Source: Acanthaster planci (lineage: Eukaryota > Echinodermata > Asteroidea > Valvatida > Acanthasteridae). From it: a stretch of 64,000 nucleotides of DNA. Shown piece after piece: positions 49,183 to 61,100 of this stretch. The translations under genes and the position numbers were made by a program. Where the stretch lies: NCBI RefSeq assembly GCF_001949145.1, contig NW_019091368.1, positions 3,782,948-3,846,947 of the forward strand. Reading direction: 5' to 3'. Within the stretch, counting starts at the first letter, position 1. The number at the start of each line of letters is the position of its first letter. The notes under the pieces were generated by a model. The model saw nothing but the letters and a program-made list of their open reading frames with translations, did no database searches and was not told where the DNA came from.

Positions 49183-52100
49183 GTAAGAACACGTCGATGC
49201 ACTCTGGGCGTCAAGTGTTCAGCCAAACGGCTTCCAGCAAGAGAGAATGGTCGAGAAAATTGACGGGAACTTTTTAAAATCCACCCTCTGCTAATACAGT
49301 GTTTTTTCTTCATGTCCTCGTTTCCCTGAACATTCTGATGTAACAGGCTTGCGCAACCAGAAGCGTATTTTAGGTGTTGGAGCGGGGCGGGTTTTCCGTA
49401 AGATCGATGGCCCTTCTTTCTTCGTGTAAGAATTGCTACGCCACTCTCACCTCCAAAAAAAAAGGGACTGTGTCGTTTTTACATAGTGTTGCCTTCAACT
49501 TCTAAAGGAAGGTATCATGTCTCCAGGTGAGGCAACTGCCCCCCCCCCGCACACCCCCACCACCCCAACGCGCGCCGTGTACACCACTGTGTGTGCATCA
49601 CGTGTGTTCAGGTGGGTAGGTCTCCACCAGGTTCAGGGAACAATTTCTTTTACTAAGCACATTAGGACCGAGTTGTGGGGACATTTCTACGTCCCCATAA
49701 TATTTTGTCCCCAAAAAATAGATGAAAATGTCGTGTGTTCAATTTTGTTCCCACAATCGCGGAACAGGTATTGTGCTTTGTCTGCCACAGCCTGAGTGAT
49801 TTCTCAATGTATCAAATTTAATCACTGTTTTCTCGTCTGGATGTAGAGCAAGACGTTATAATATTCCAGAAAAATGTAATACAAACTGCTTGTTGAATAC
49901 AGTGACCTAAACTACAAATCACTAAATATGGAGGGCCTGACGTTTCGATCCTAGCAGAATCTTTCTCAAAGCGTCAAGCCTTCCATATTTTATAAGGACG
50001 TTAATATGTTTAACGGACACCATCCTGCGATTTTCAGAGATTTGAACTCACTGTCTTCTTGATAAAACAAGGCTTTTAATTAGACCAGAGTCCCCCAAAA
50101 GTACTCGAACCAACATGGTGTAAGGAAGTTGACGTCTTTGACTAGTATGGTATCAGGTATATCATGTGAAAAATTGAATACAGTATTTTCTCTTTATGAA
50201 CTACTGAATGATTTGCCTGTGCGTTACCTTCGGGTGACTGAACTGAAAAATCGGGTCATCTAGGTGTAATTAAACTTATACGACTTTCTAATGACTAGTC
50301 GTCAAGTCTACACCACTTATTGGTTATTTCCTATTTGTAAGAAATTCCGAATACGGTCGGCTACAGAAATGAGAACCGTGACTGTTGAGCGTGATTTGTA
50401 ATTGTTTATTCTCTACATGTACTGAAATAAATTGAGCGGGAGATTAGTTGGATCTGGAGAGAAGATGCACCGGGCATAACCCTCCCCTTTTTGTGATGGG
50501 GGAAGGTCACTACACCTACTCCACCCTGACTTTCGTTCATGCAGAGACTAAATGTTCATCACGACACTCTCGTCAGCACTGCTGCGTTGTGGACTTTCCA
50601 TTACTCACAGGAGGATCATCCAACCTGAAGCATGGACATCGCATGTCTATCTTAGCACTGTCTGTAGACACTAGCACTATAAACGCCCATTGTTTAATTC
50701 GGTTTCCGTGGAGTGTATTCAGTGGAGTGTATTCTCACGATTTCATTTCTTGCTCATCAACACAACAACATTTCTTGGTAACAGACTGCAGAGTTCGTAT
50801 TCTACAACTGCTCTAAATAAACAAAAAATGGACTTTGCTTTTCCGAATTTCGCAGTTGTAACAATTCACCACAATGTTCTTCTGTCCCCTCCGTAAAACT
50901 CGGGATAATAATTTTGTCTGGTACACCGGCAAGTTCTAAGTGCAAGATAAGCAGGAACAGTCCAGTACACATTCCTGCGCTGGGGAATTGCGTAGAAAGA
51001 GTATTGATTCTTGTCCTTGGCGTATTTTCCGTCAGGTGGTTCATCTGTGACATGTTTTTTTTTTTTGGGGGGGGGTGGGATTAACAATGCAAAGTCTGAC
51101 CACTCAAATGTTAGATATACGAAAATCCTTTGTCGCTTTGCAATAGGCCTACAGTGAAACTATTTAGTCGAACGCAATCTTGGGTGTCACTAAGATGGTA
51201 AACCATTAAGGTGGAAGGGGGTCAGTCAAGCATGAACTTTGGTGATTTTTCCCCCCTTTTGTTTTGTTTTGTTTGTTTGTTTTTTTTTTCTCCCGCTTTT
51301 TCGTTCCTTTTTAATCCTTTCAACTCAGTTTTTGCTGACCGATCTTAGCAATCCTAACCCCGGTTTCGTTCAGTCTACCTACTTTTCCCACATGTTTACT
51401 GCCATGTTGACAGCTGGAATTCCGTCCTTCGTTGAACAAAGAAGGCCCACTTCATGAAAGGTCACAAAGTAGGGTCCACTGAAAGCACTCCGCCGTCCAT
51501 TTAGCCACTAGTGGTGTGGACTTAATGGCTAATCGTGACCCTGAACTTCAGGTTAAACCCATCGACGCGGCTCTTGTATAGTAATGTTAGTAAATGATGT
51601 CCTGGTAGCTTTTCATGACCTACAGTTTATCCGTTTCTTGTGCTCAGCTTTTGTTTCGCTGTTGTGTCCCTCGCTAGTCATCACATTTACGATAATTCAG
51701 CAGAGGATCACATCTTAAGACGCACCATCAAGCAGGGACGGCCCTGCAGCAACTTGAACATTTGCATGGGGGTATTAAGATCTATATCTCTTAAAGGTTT
51801 TCGTTGAAAACTCGATTTTTTTGGGTCAAATCATACCTGTCACAGCATTTTTTTCGCTTCAGATTTGTGAAAAATGTTTGATCCGTAGATTCAATTGGGG
51901 ACGCCTAGGTAGGATTCAAAGCCCATAGCTATTTTCCGCGAAGTAAAGGTGCTATCGTCCCAAACTTTATAGTTTCAAAATAAAGGATGGTGCACCTCTT
52001 TGCTCTGTGGTTTGCAGGTATCAATAACAATAATAACAGGGCAGTGGGGTCCAGACAAGTTTTATTGGTCAGGGTGGCAGTCACAGATTTGTATTATTGT

Positions 52101-55100
52101 TATTTCATTTATTATAGGTCTAAAACTTACTTAATACCCTCCGTGAATAATGAATCTTGCCAAGCAACGAGACAGCTTTACTGTACGCTCATCCATGGCT
52201 CGGGGATGGAAGAGATTGGTCAAAAGTTTCTAGTCTGTAGCGCCCCCATTTGAATTATGCTATCAAAATATGGCGCGGGTTAGCGGACACGACTACCGAC
52301 ACAATTGCGTGTTCCTTCTGGTTTTGGGGATAACAGCGGGCCTACCGTGGTGCCTGACCGAGTCTAATAATATCGTGTACCCTGCCGCTCTCAGAAACAT
52401 GGTAACTAATATATACATGTATTCACCTGAAGGAAAAAATGCTGAATCCGGTCCCTACTGTTTTTCAGCAATTGTGATCTCAACAGGTGAATCGTTTCAT
52501 ACGTATATGCTTAGCCCAGGTGGACTCCCTGATCGTACTACGTTACGGAGGTCAGTCGTAATGAAATGAAGACAACGTCCAACCTGAGCTAGGTGTATGC
52601 TCAAAAGTTTTAACAGAGGGGAACAAATTCATGACAACAATGTTGCTTATGTTTTTTTGTTTGGTGAATGGATGCTAAGTATTGTCATTGTTATTGTTGT
52701 AGACAATATGTTCCCCTCTAGCTTTGTTCACTTACACGCGCGGGGGTGCTAAAATCAACATGGCCGGGAAATTGTCTTATGAAGGTCAGCTAAAGTGTGG
52801 GAGTGAAAAATATAGGGCCTAGGCCTATAGCTAGGGCCTATACAATTTCAGATTATCGGTGGTGTGAGGTTTCCTTGCTACATGCATGGAGGTTCGTACA
52901 TGTACATGTATATAGAAGGGAGAGCTACAATTGAACTTTTGAATTCATCTTGGTAGATAACCGTGACATGCTCAATAACTGTTGGGACTAGGGTTGATGT
53001 TTAAAAAGGGCAGAGTTTTTAGGGGAAGCTGTGAGTGTTTTAACACATGGCACATGGTGAATTCAAATTTGCATGGTTAATTTATCAGTAAGAAAGTAAA
53101 ATTTCTCACAATTTACAGTTTGAAATTTCCAAAAATAGGGTCCAAGCAATAAAGAGAGTGTTGCCTTTGTTAATTTTTATTGGGGGGGACTTACCCATTT
53201 TGCAAGATTAACATGTCAAAAAACTGTTCCTTGTTTGAAGTTCAGTGTTGTGTAGGCCTGTTTGATATTCAACATTGTATGGAATAAGTAGGCTAATTAA
53301 ACTGTTCAACATTTGGTGACGAATCAGAGGATGCACGTTCCATTGGAAACGATGGAGTACAAAAGGGACAAAATCCAAATTGTGCCACCTACACTAAAGG
53401 GCTTGTTTGACCGCGAAAAACCTATGCCCTGGGTTGCAAGGAGTCATTGCTAATTGAGGAGAATGTTGAGATCAGATTCAGTATAGTCTCTAGGCAGGGC
53501 ATGGGGTTTTGGGTATTTTTATATCAATTTGAGAAAAGTGTGGCATGATGCATTCACTTTCTTATCTATGTGCAAGCGAAGAACTCCACCGACAAGACTT
53601 TAGTCAAAGCCCTCTTGACTGTGGAAAACTGCATTAACCTAGTTGAAATGGAGGCAATGGGGTTGCTGAAGTGTAAAGAAACACTTTAAAAATATAAGGT
53701 TGGGGCGTATTATTTCAATTGACTGAAATAGTTTCTATACAGCAGATATAAGTGACCCTTTTTCCTGCAAATAATTATTTTGCCGTAAAAATTGTTGCCT
53801 ACTTTTCCAGGCTTGTTTAAGTCTGAAAAAACCCATACCCAGGGTTGCCTCTGTGGGAGGAGGTCGTGTGTGTATACATCATTATGAAATGGCATGTGCA
53901 ACATGTGAGTGGATGTGCATGGTGGCGCTTTTTTTTTTCTAGTCCCTTTTGCACTCCATCACTTTTAGGGGTGTGCATCCCGACTGTCAAATGGTCACTT
54001 ATTCAACGTTGGAATATTGAAAATCAACGGTTACTTGTTCAACACTGAATGTTGAATGTCGAACTCCTAAGTGACAAAATAAGGGACCTGGCGACTATGG
54101 GTCTGAGCTGGACCAAGTGCGGCGGAGGCTTCCTTAAGTGATTCACAAACAGCTAGGAAATGCAAGTGTTGCAGTTGCATCACCACCAACAAAATGAACA
54201 GCCAACAAGGGGGTGCTTCTGTTCGAATGCTGTCACGGACATTACATCACCACCAGACATAACAAAAAATCCATGTTATTTTCATGTAGACCTACCTAAC
54301 GAAGTCCAAGTATTTAAGTAACTAGGCCTATATATACCCCTAAGTATAAGGGGGTTTGTCGTGTAGCAAAGTGGGCGGTGAACCCCATAGGTCAAGGGAC
54401 AGTGAGTAACAAGAATTGGAAAGAATTGTATTGATGCTGTTTAAACCCTGTGCACAAATCAGACTGGTCTGAAATATTCTAAGTATTTTCCAAAGAATAT
54501 CTCCATATTTTCACTGCTAAATTTGACTTTTTAGGACATGGAGTTGCTTTCAGGTAGTTAATAGGTCACTGCAGGGTGAAATCAGTGATGGCTGTACATT
54601 GAATGCCTCCCCCAGAATTCCAACATGCATTTTCTTAAAAAAAAAACATTTGGACATGGTCGGGCGATTAGCATAACAACTACAACATTTGAAACAGATC
54701 CTACGAATGGAATTTTTGATGGAGATTTGAAAAACCATTACCATCATGCAAATGAACAGGGGAACCCAATCACCATACTCATCCGATTAAACCAATGTCC
54801 ATTTTCTCCAGTCCGGGTCATTACTCTGCAAGGCCAAACTCAGCCGGTGGCATTCTTCCTCCAAGTCTTGGACAGCAGCAACAACGCCGTGGGGCAATGG
54901 GTGGATTACCCCTCCCAGGTGGCCCACACTTTCTCATGCAACGTCCCTGGCAGCGTCCTGCCAGCAGATCAGGATTCCGTGACTCACAACGATGTGACTG
55001 CCAAGCCCACGGACATGTTGTTCATGTGGATGGCGACAGCGGACTACGGACCCGTCACAATATAGTAAGGAGAGCGTCGATCAAGGATTGGTCACAGTTT

Positions 55101-58100
55101 AGCTGTGATAAGAAGAGCGATAACAAAAAAAGAGTCAGGGGATGCCAAGCTTTTGCCACAATACAGCACTTGCTTCCAGTGATTTGAGCCCTATAACAAC
55201 AGTTTTTGGCAAGGATGGATCCAGAACCACATTTTTAGGGGGATACATTTTTGGGGAGAGCAAAAGATTTGGAAAATTCTGACATAGACCAAAAAAAACA
55301 CCACTTTCATTTTTTTCCATCAGAAAACGTTTTTTTTGGGGGGGGGAGTCTTTGGCCTCTGTTGGCTTCCCTGGATCCACCTTCAGTTAAAGTTCTTATA
55401 AATCACTCAAATGATTTAGGTAGGAGTTTCCTTTGAGAAGTTGTGAGGGATTTAGGTGGTAGCGCACACCTTCCCATGTGCCCGTCTTTGTTGGCAGGGT
55501 GTTTGAAATTGTGGTTGCCAGTTGGACCTTGGAAGCTTTTAATTTCTGCCAAGGTCTTTTGCAACAAAATTGAAGGCCACAACCAGTAAACACTATGGAA
55601 TCTACTGCATTTGTTTAGAATTCATTGATAGGTTGAATTTGTTTCATAAATGTAAATGTGCCACTTTTCCCTTCTGTTTCATTCCTCAGTGCCGTTGTTG
55701 CTCAGCAGTTTACAACATTCTGGGTCATCGAGACAAGTATGCTTTCCTATCAAGGTGAGAAAGTCAACCATCAAAGTTATTCTCGCTGTTGAAACTAGGC
55801 AAGAAAAATGAAAGCTGCCCAGTCTGCAAATGTAAAAAATCTGTTGATGATGACTTTAACAATTTGGCAGCAGACCTTTTAAAAAAAGCATAGGCTAGCT
55901 CTTGATAAGCTACCCTGATGAGAAAGCCCTCTTGCTAGGCATTTTTGCCTTCTTTCACACTTTCAGTTTACTCCTCCTTCTAGTTACTCAGTTGAATAGC
56001 TTGTGACTGTAGCTTGTGAGGGATTTGTAGGAACTCGTGATCAACTGGACTGCAACTTTTTGATTTAATTATGAATTTTCATTGAACCTATTTCTGCAGT
56101 CTCTGTTCTGGGCTGACTTTCAAGCCAGATTTTGTAGTGCCGCAAAGTTGTTTATTAGTATTAGCCAGCTGCCAAGCTACTGACATCAAGGCATCGGAAG
56201 ACCAAAGTAATCTGGCACAAGGTCTTCATGATCATGAGATCATGTGCCTAACCTCTGCCAAAACTCATCTTGATGTCCAACCTTCCTGCAGAGTATTCAG
56301 AAAACCAGAAGCATTGACTGCAGTGTACCTATTTCCTTGCCCGCGCACATTGAGTTTACACTGACACTTGTGAACGCACACCAAACATAAGTCAGATTTT
56401 GAAAACCTTTCTCTCTTTGCTTATCCCTTGTGTAGAAACAGTACTAGATAACATCTTTGAAAGAAAGTGTTTTCAAGTCCCAACCTTTGAAATATGTAAC
56501 ACTGGCAGTAATTCAGGGTCTCCTAATAGTATTGATTTCTTAAAGTGACAAAATCCGGAGGTTAAAGGTCACCATTAAAAAACAACAAGATACCCTTCAA
56601 CTTCAGGAAAAAAGTTGAAATGTTTTCAGCCTGTCATGGTCAAGGAGCTGTGTGAACAAGTGCATGTTGTTGCCCCTCAGTGACGTTCACTTGAGGTGGA
56701 CACTCCATATTTAAGTTCTGATTCAGTACATACAAAGCAACATATGCCTAAACAGTGTTCATCTGAAAGACCACAAAGTATCAACAAGCATCTTGATATG
56801 GGTGCATTTGGAGCAGTAGAGTTTCAGTCAGTGACGTTTTGTGTCCACCAAGGGACTACTGGTGTGCAGAGTCCAGAATAGAGCTGTGCCAAATGTTCAA
56901 CTATTCTATCAAGCATTAGGGGCATGTCTTTTGGCAAATACAAACATCGAGCATTTTGATAGGGTGCTGTCATTGCTGTCAATCGTTCTACTTGAATTCC
57001 ACACAAAAGTGAGAACAGTATATTCACTTAAAATTTATGTCATAAAACAAATTCAAAACTTAGCCCTTTTTCACCAGTAAAAAAAACAATTAGAACTATT
57101 CAGAATATGACAGGAAAACCTAGGAACTAAAGCATGCAAACACAGAAAACATCTTTGTGCCGCACAGTTGAAACCTTTACATTGCTTGCCAAGGTGACTG
57201 ACAGTGGAGTGCAATTGGATTATCAGGTCCAAGGTATTTTTCATTCAAATTTTGTTTCTTGTTTGTTTTTCAGTGTCAGCTTGTGTGTCCAACCCTTGTG
57301 TGAATGGTGGAACATGTAGCAATGCCGGCCAGGGCGGTTACACCTGTAATTGCCCCACTGGTTACATTGGTACTAACTGTGAAATAGGTAAATCCTCCTG
57401 TCCTGCTTTTGGCCTTGGATGTTCTGAAATTGTAATGATTGATGAATGTTCTCTGTCATCCAGTGGACCTGATAATGTGTGAGGTCAGATCAATTGCTGG
57501 GGCTGAGGTATTTATTTGGCAGTTGTTTTGTCTGAGACCTCCGGACTCAAGCTGTCTGACATGACCCACGAAAAACAGATCTTCCATTGCCTGAGGAAGT
57601 CCAAAGGTTTCAGACTAAACTTGGTAAAAATACCAAAGTTCCAATGACTGATTTCATGTTGAAGAAAATCAGACAAAGTGAGATAAAAAGCAGCATATGT
57701 TGCTTCCACCATACTTATCATAAAAACAGTCCTACTTTGTCCGTCTCACTGAAAATGTTCTGGAAAAACTTTGGGCTCTTGGTGTTTCACCCTTTTCCCA
57801 AGGATGATATTTCTCTTGCCTACCTGTTTTTGTTTTTCCCATCTTGGTGCCCCACAGAAATGCCTTGTAGTAGCAACCCTTGCATGAATGGAGGATTGTG
57901 TTCAGTGAGAGTGACCCCAGTGGGACAGTTCACCTATGAATGCCAGTGTCTGCTTGGTTTCTCAGGAACCAACTGCGAAGGTATGGTTAGTCCCCACTAA
58001 AAATGGCCTATTCAAACCAATTGATTTTTGAATTGGATTGAATTGGAACTGCACAAATGACTTTTGCGAATGAGTATTTGTGGTGCCTGGCTGTATATGG

Positions 58101-61100
58101 CTGCTATTTCTCCACTTTGTCAGAAATTCAAAGTTTTCAGCCAAAATTTATACCCCTTGCTAGTGGTTCAGGGAAAGTCTTCCATATCAAACGAAACTTG
58201 ACTTTTTTTTTTCATTCCAAAGTTAGGTGCCTCTTCATCATATTAAGGTAGATAGGTGGTAGTGAGACGTGGAGCTCTTTCCTTGGATCAGCTTAAAAAA
58301 GGTTGAAGAATTAGTCGGACAGTGGTGGATTTAGGAAGGCGTCTTGGAAGAGAATGCCCACTGATGAGGAATTTGTCGTAGCTTTTGTACCCATTCTGTT
58401 GTAATTGTGTCAATAGTTGCAAAATGTTTTTAAAGGAAACTTTTATTTAAAAGTTATTGACAGATTGCAGTTTTGGCATTTGTGCTTGGTTTACATGTGG
58501 TAACAGATGCAAATTTACACTGAGAATTGATCAGCCTTTGAATTTCTGAGTTATATCTTCTTTCAGTTGACCCTTGTCGCAGTGGTCCATGTCTGAATGG
58601 GGGCACGTGCCGTCAATTCAGTTCTGTCACTGGTAATCTGATCTATCAGTGCACATGTCCTTCAACACATTTGGGAACCAACTGTGAAGTCGAAGGTTTG
58701 TCAGGCAGAAAAATTTGTTTCATTTCCTGTTTCCCCGTCTACCCTTTTTAAATGGCACAAACATGAAATTCTTTCAGGGGAAAATATTAGGCAAAATGGG
58801 AAATTGGACAAAGAAAACAATGTGTCTATTTTAGTTTGGATGTGATGTAGAAAGGTTCAGTGTTTTCACATGCCGTGTAATGCGAGCCAGAACTTTTTTT
58901 GACCCTGTAAATCAAAAGCAAGTGGACTAATTACGGACTTTTCTAATGCTTTTACGTGCCAGCTTTGAATTTGCATTCTTTGCTTTTGTCCAGTGTTAAT
59001 TTCAGAAAATGCAAAACAGTGCATGAAAAACATGAAATTTGTCCAGATCTAGGGTCAGCCTACCCAAAGAATTTCTGAGCCAGAACAAGCTTTCAGTTAA
59101 TTAGAAATGAAGTGGAAAAAAGCAACAACAAACAAACAAATGAAATCAAAATTGAAGCATAGGTCCTGTCTGCATTAGTGTTGCTTTTGAATATTCAATG
59201 CTCTAGTTGAGTCCTTCACAAGTCCCCTGAGAAGTCTTTTCACAAGGCCAGTCATGAGTAGCGGGGTGAACAATGACAAAGGAATACTTCAGTTGTCAAA
59301 GTTCACTTGAACGTATTGCAACTTAAGACTAAAAGAATTGTTGAAAGACTGTCGATGATGTTCCAGGGACTTGTGATGGACTGGTTTATGGCCTTTTGGA
59401 TATTATGGGCAAGTTTTTCTGTTATAGCATTTATTAGCATTTATTTAGCATAACTTAGAATTCATATTCGCCTTGGCGCTGAGAATATACCCATTTTATT
59501 CCTTAATTGTTCCTTCTTCCAGTTGGTCCTTGTAGCAGTGGTCCTTGTCAGAATGGAGGTGTGTGCGGTCAATTCAGTTCTGCCCCTGGCACTCGGGCCT
59601 ATCATTGCCAATGCCCTCAGACTCATACAGGACTCAACTGTGAACTTCAAGGTTTGTTATTACTTTAAAATACATATGCGTGTTTTGCTCACTGTGTATA
59701 TTGGGGGATGCTTTCATGGTTTTTACAGGATAGGCTTGCTGGCAATTTGCTATTCTTGTCTTTTGTCAGATCTTTATTTGAAAAAAATATTTCAATGATA
59801 AACGTGTTTGTAAAACATGACCCCAGATGGAATTTGTTAGTCATAACTGGCTCCAGAAATTGAAGAGATCACCCATCTGTTTCACCATTTGCAAAAGCTC
59901 ACCAAGCATTCTCCTCTTTCTGGATCCCCTGTCCCCTATGCAAACTGCTAAGGTTATAAAAGGGAAAATATCTGTTCCCAAACTTAAGTTTTTAACACAT
60001 TTGAAAGGACATGGGTCCTTAACTCCTTCCTCCCAAGCATGAGGTTTGTGCTCTTGAAAATGATTGGGGGAAAAAATTGATCCCTTGTGAATGCTACTTT
60101 GGATAGTGATGCTCCTTTGTGCGTAGCAGCCTTCTTGTTCAGTCATGTATTTCAATATTTCTATTAGTTGGAATTAGGATGTATTTATGCAGCTTCCTGT
60201 GCAGTTCTTCAACTTGTTCACCAGAATTTGTCCTGGATGGTTTTGCTTGCTGACCAGCACTTTAACAGTGTGCTATGTTTACTTGGTGTGGTTCATACAA
60301 AGAATATGTGTCCAGTCCTGGAAACCCTGGCAGCGAGTGGTTACCATTCATACTTGCCAACTACATTTCAAAGTTGCCTCCCTACTCATCGTCTGCGACA
60401 TTGTAATCGGCTTACAAAGATTGATTTGCCTAGAAAGTCTGTTTTTATAGTCGCAAATCAAAGTCACTTTTGTGGCTGCATAAGAAAAAGTGTGAATCCC
60501 AGATTATATGCGTATTCGCTTATTATCCGTATTGAACGTCTAAAACAATCTACTATGTTTGAGAGCGTGTCTCACCGTGTTTGACATTGTAATTTAATGT
60601 CACAAGTGCTTTTTCTGTGTCTATTTTGTCACTTTTTGAAGAATGTCCAAACTGTATATTCTTAAAAACTGTACATTTTTTTTAAGAACGTACATTTAAC
60701 TTTCATTCTTAAGAATAATCGACGCTTTACTGAATAGGGTGACATCACAAGAGTGGTTGAATGAAATATAACAACCCTCAAACTGAGTTGGTTGTGTGCA
60801 GTTTGTGTGAATGGGAGAATGGTCAATAAAGTCCATGCTTAAAAGGTACTCTGTCATTAAAATTTCATTTTGGTTTCAAAATCAGTATTGGTATTAGTCC
60901 ATAGTACTTTTAACTGAGAAAGGAAGCTTGCAGTAGGGAGGTTTTCTTTGGTTGCCCAGCTTGCAGCTTTGTTGCAAAAGCATTGGCGATAATATTCATT
61001 TGACTTTGCATCAGGGAAGAAGAATACTTCTTGCTAGGTTTTTGCCCTTACACTTGTGTATACATTTACACTGTGTTCCCGGTGTGGTCTAAAAGTCAGG

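Larger units (their letters stand above)
49183..54811 (+). other. Reeler-EGF intron 1 with repeats
   Basis: GTAAGA to ATTTTCTCCAG, 5.6 kb. It contains a GTCCCC-rich stretch near 49670-49730, a possible SINE remnant (50020-50110), a T12G9 tract (51055-51075), an orphan signal-peptide-like frame (52270-52401) and two inverted-repeat elements (52615-52719 and about 53310-53993). Confidence 0.6.

Noticed and set aside
54625-54811. Open frame extending 5' of the Reeler exon
   Set aside because: It is intron read through the acceptor at 54810-54811; exon 1 at 48960 joins in phase and supplies the Reeler N-terminus.
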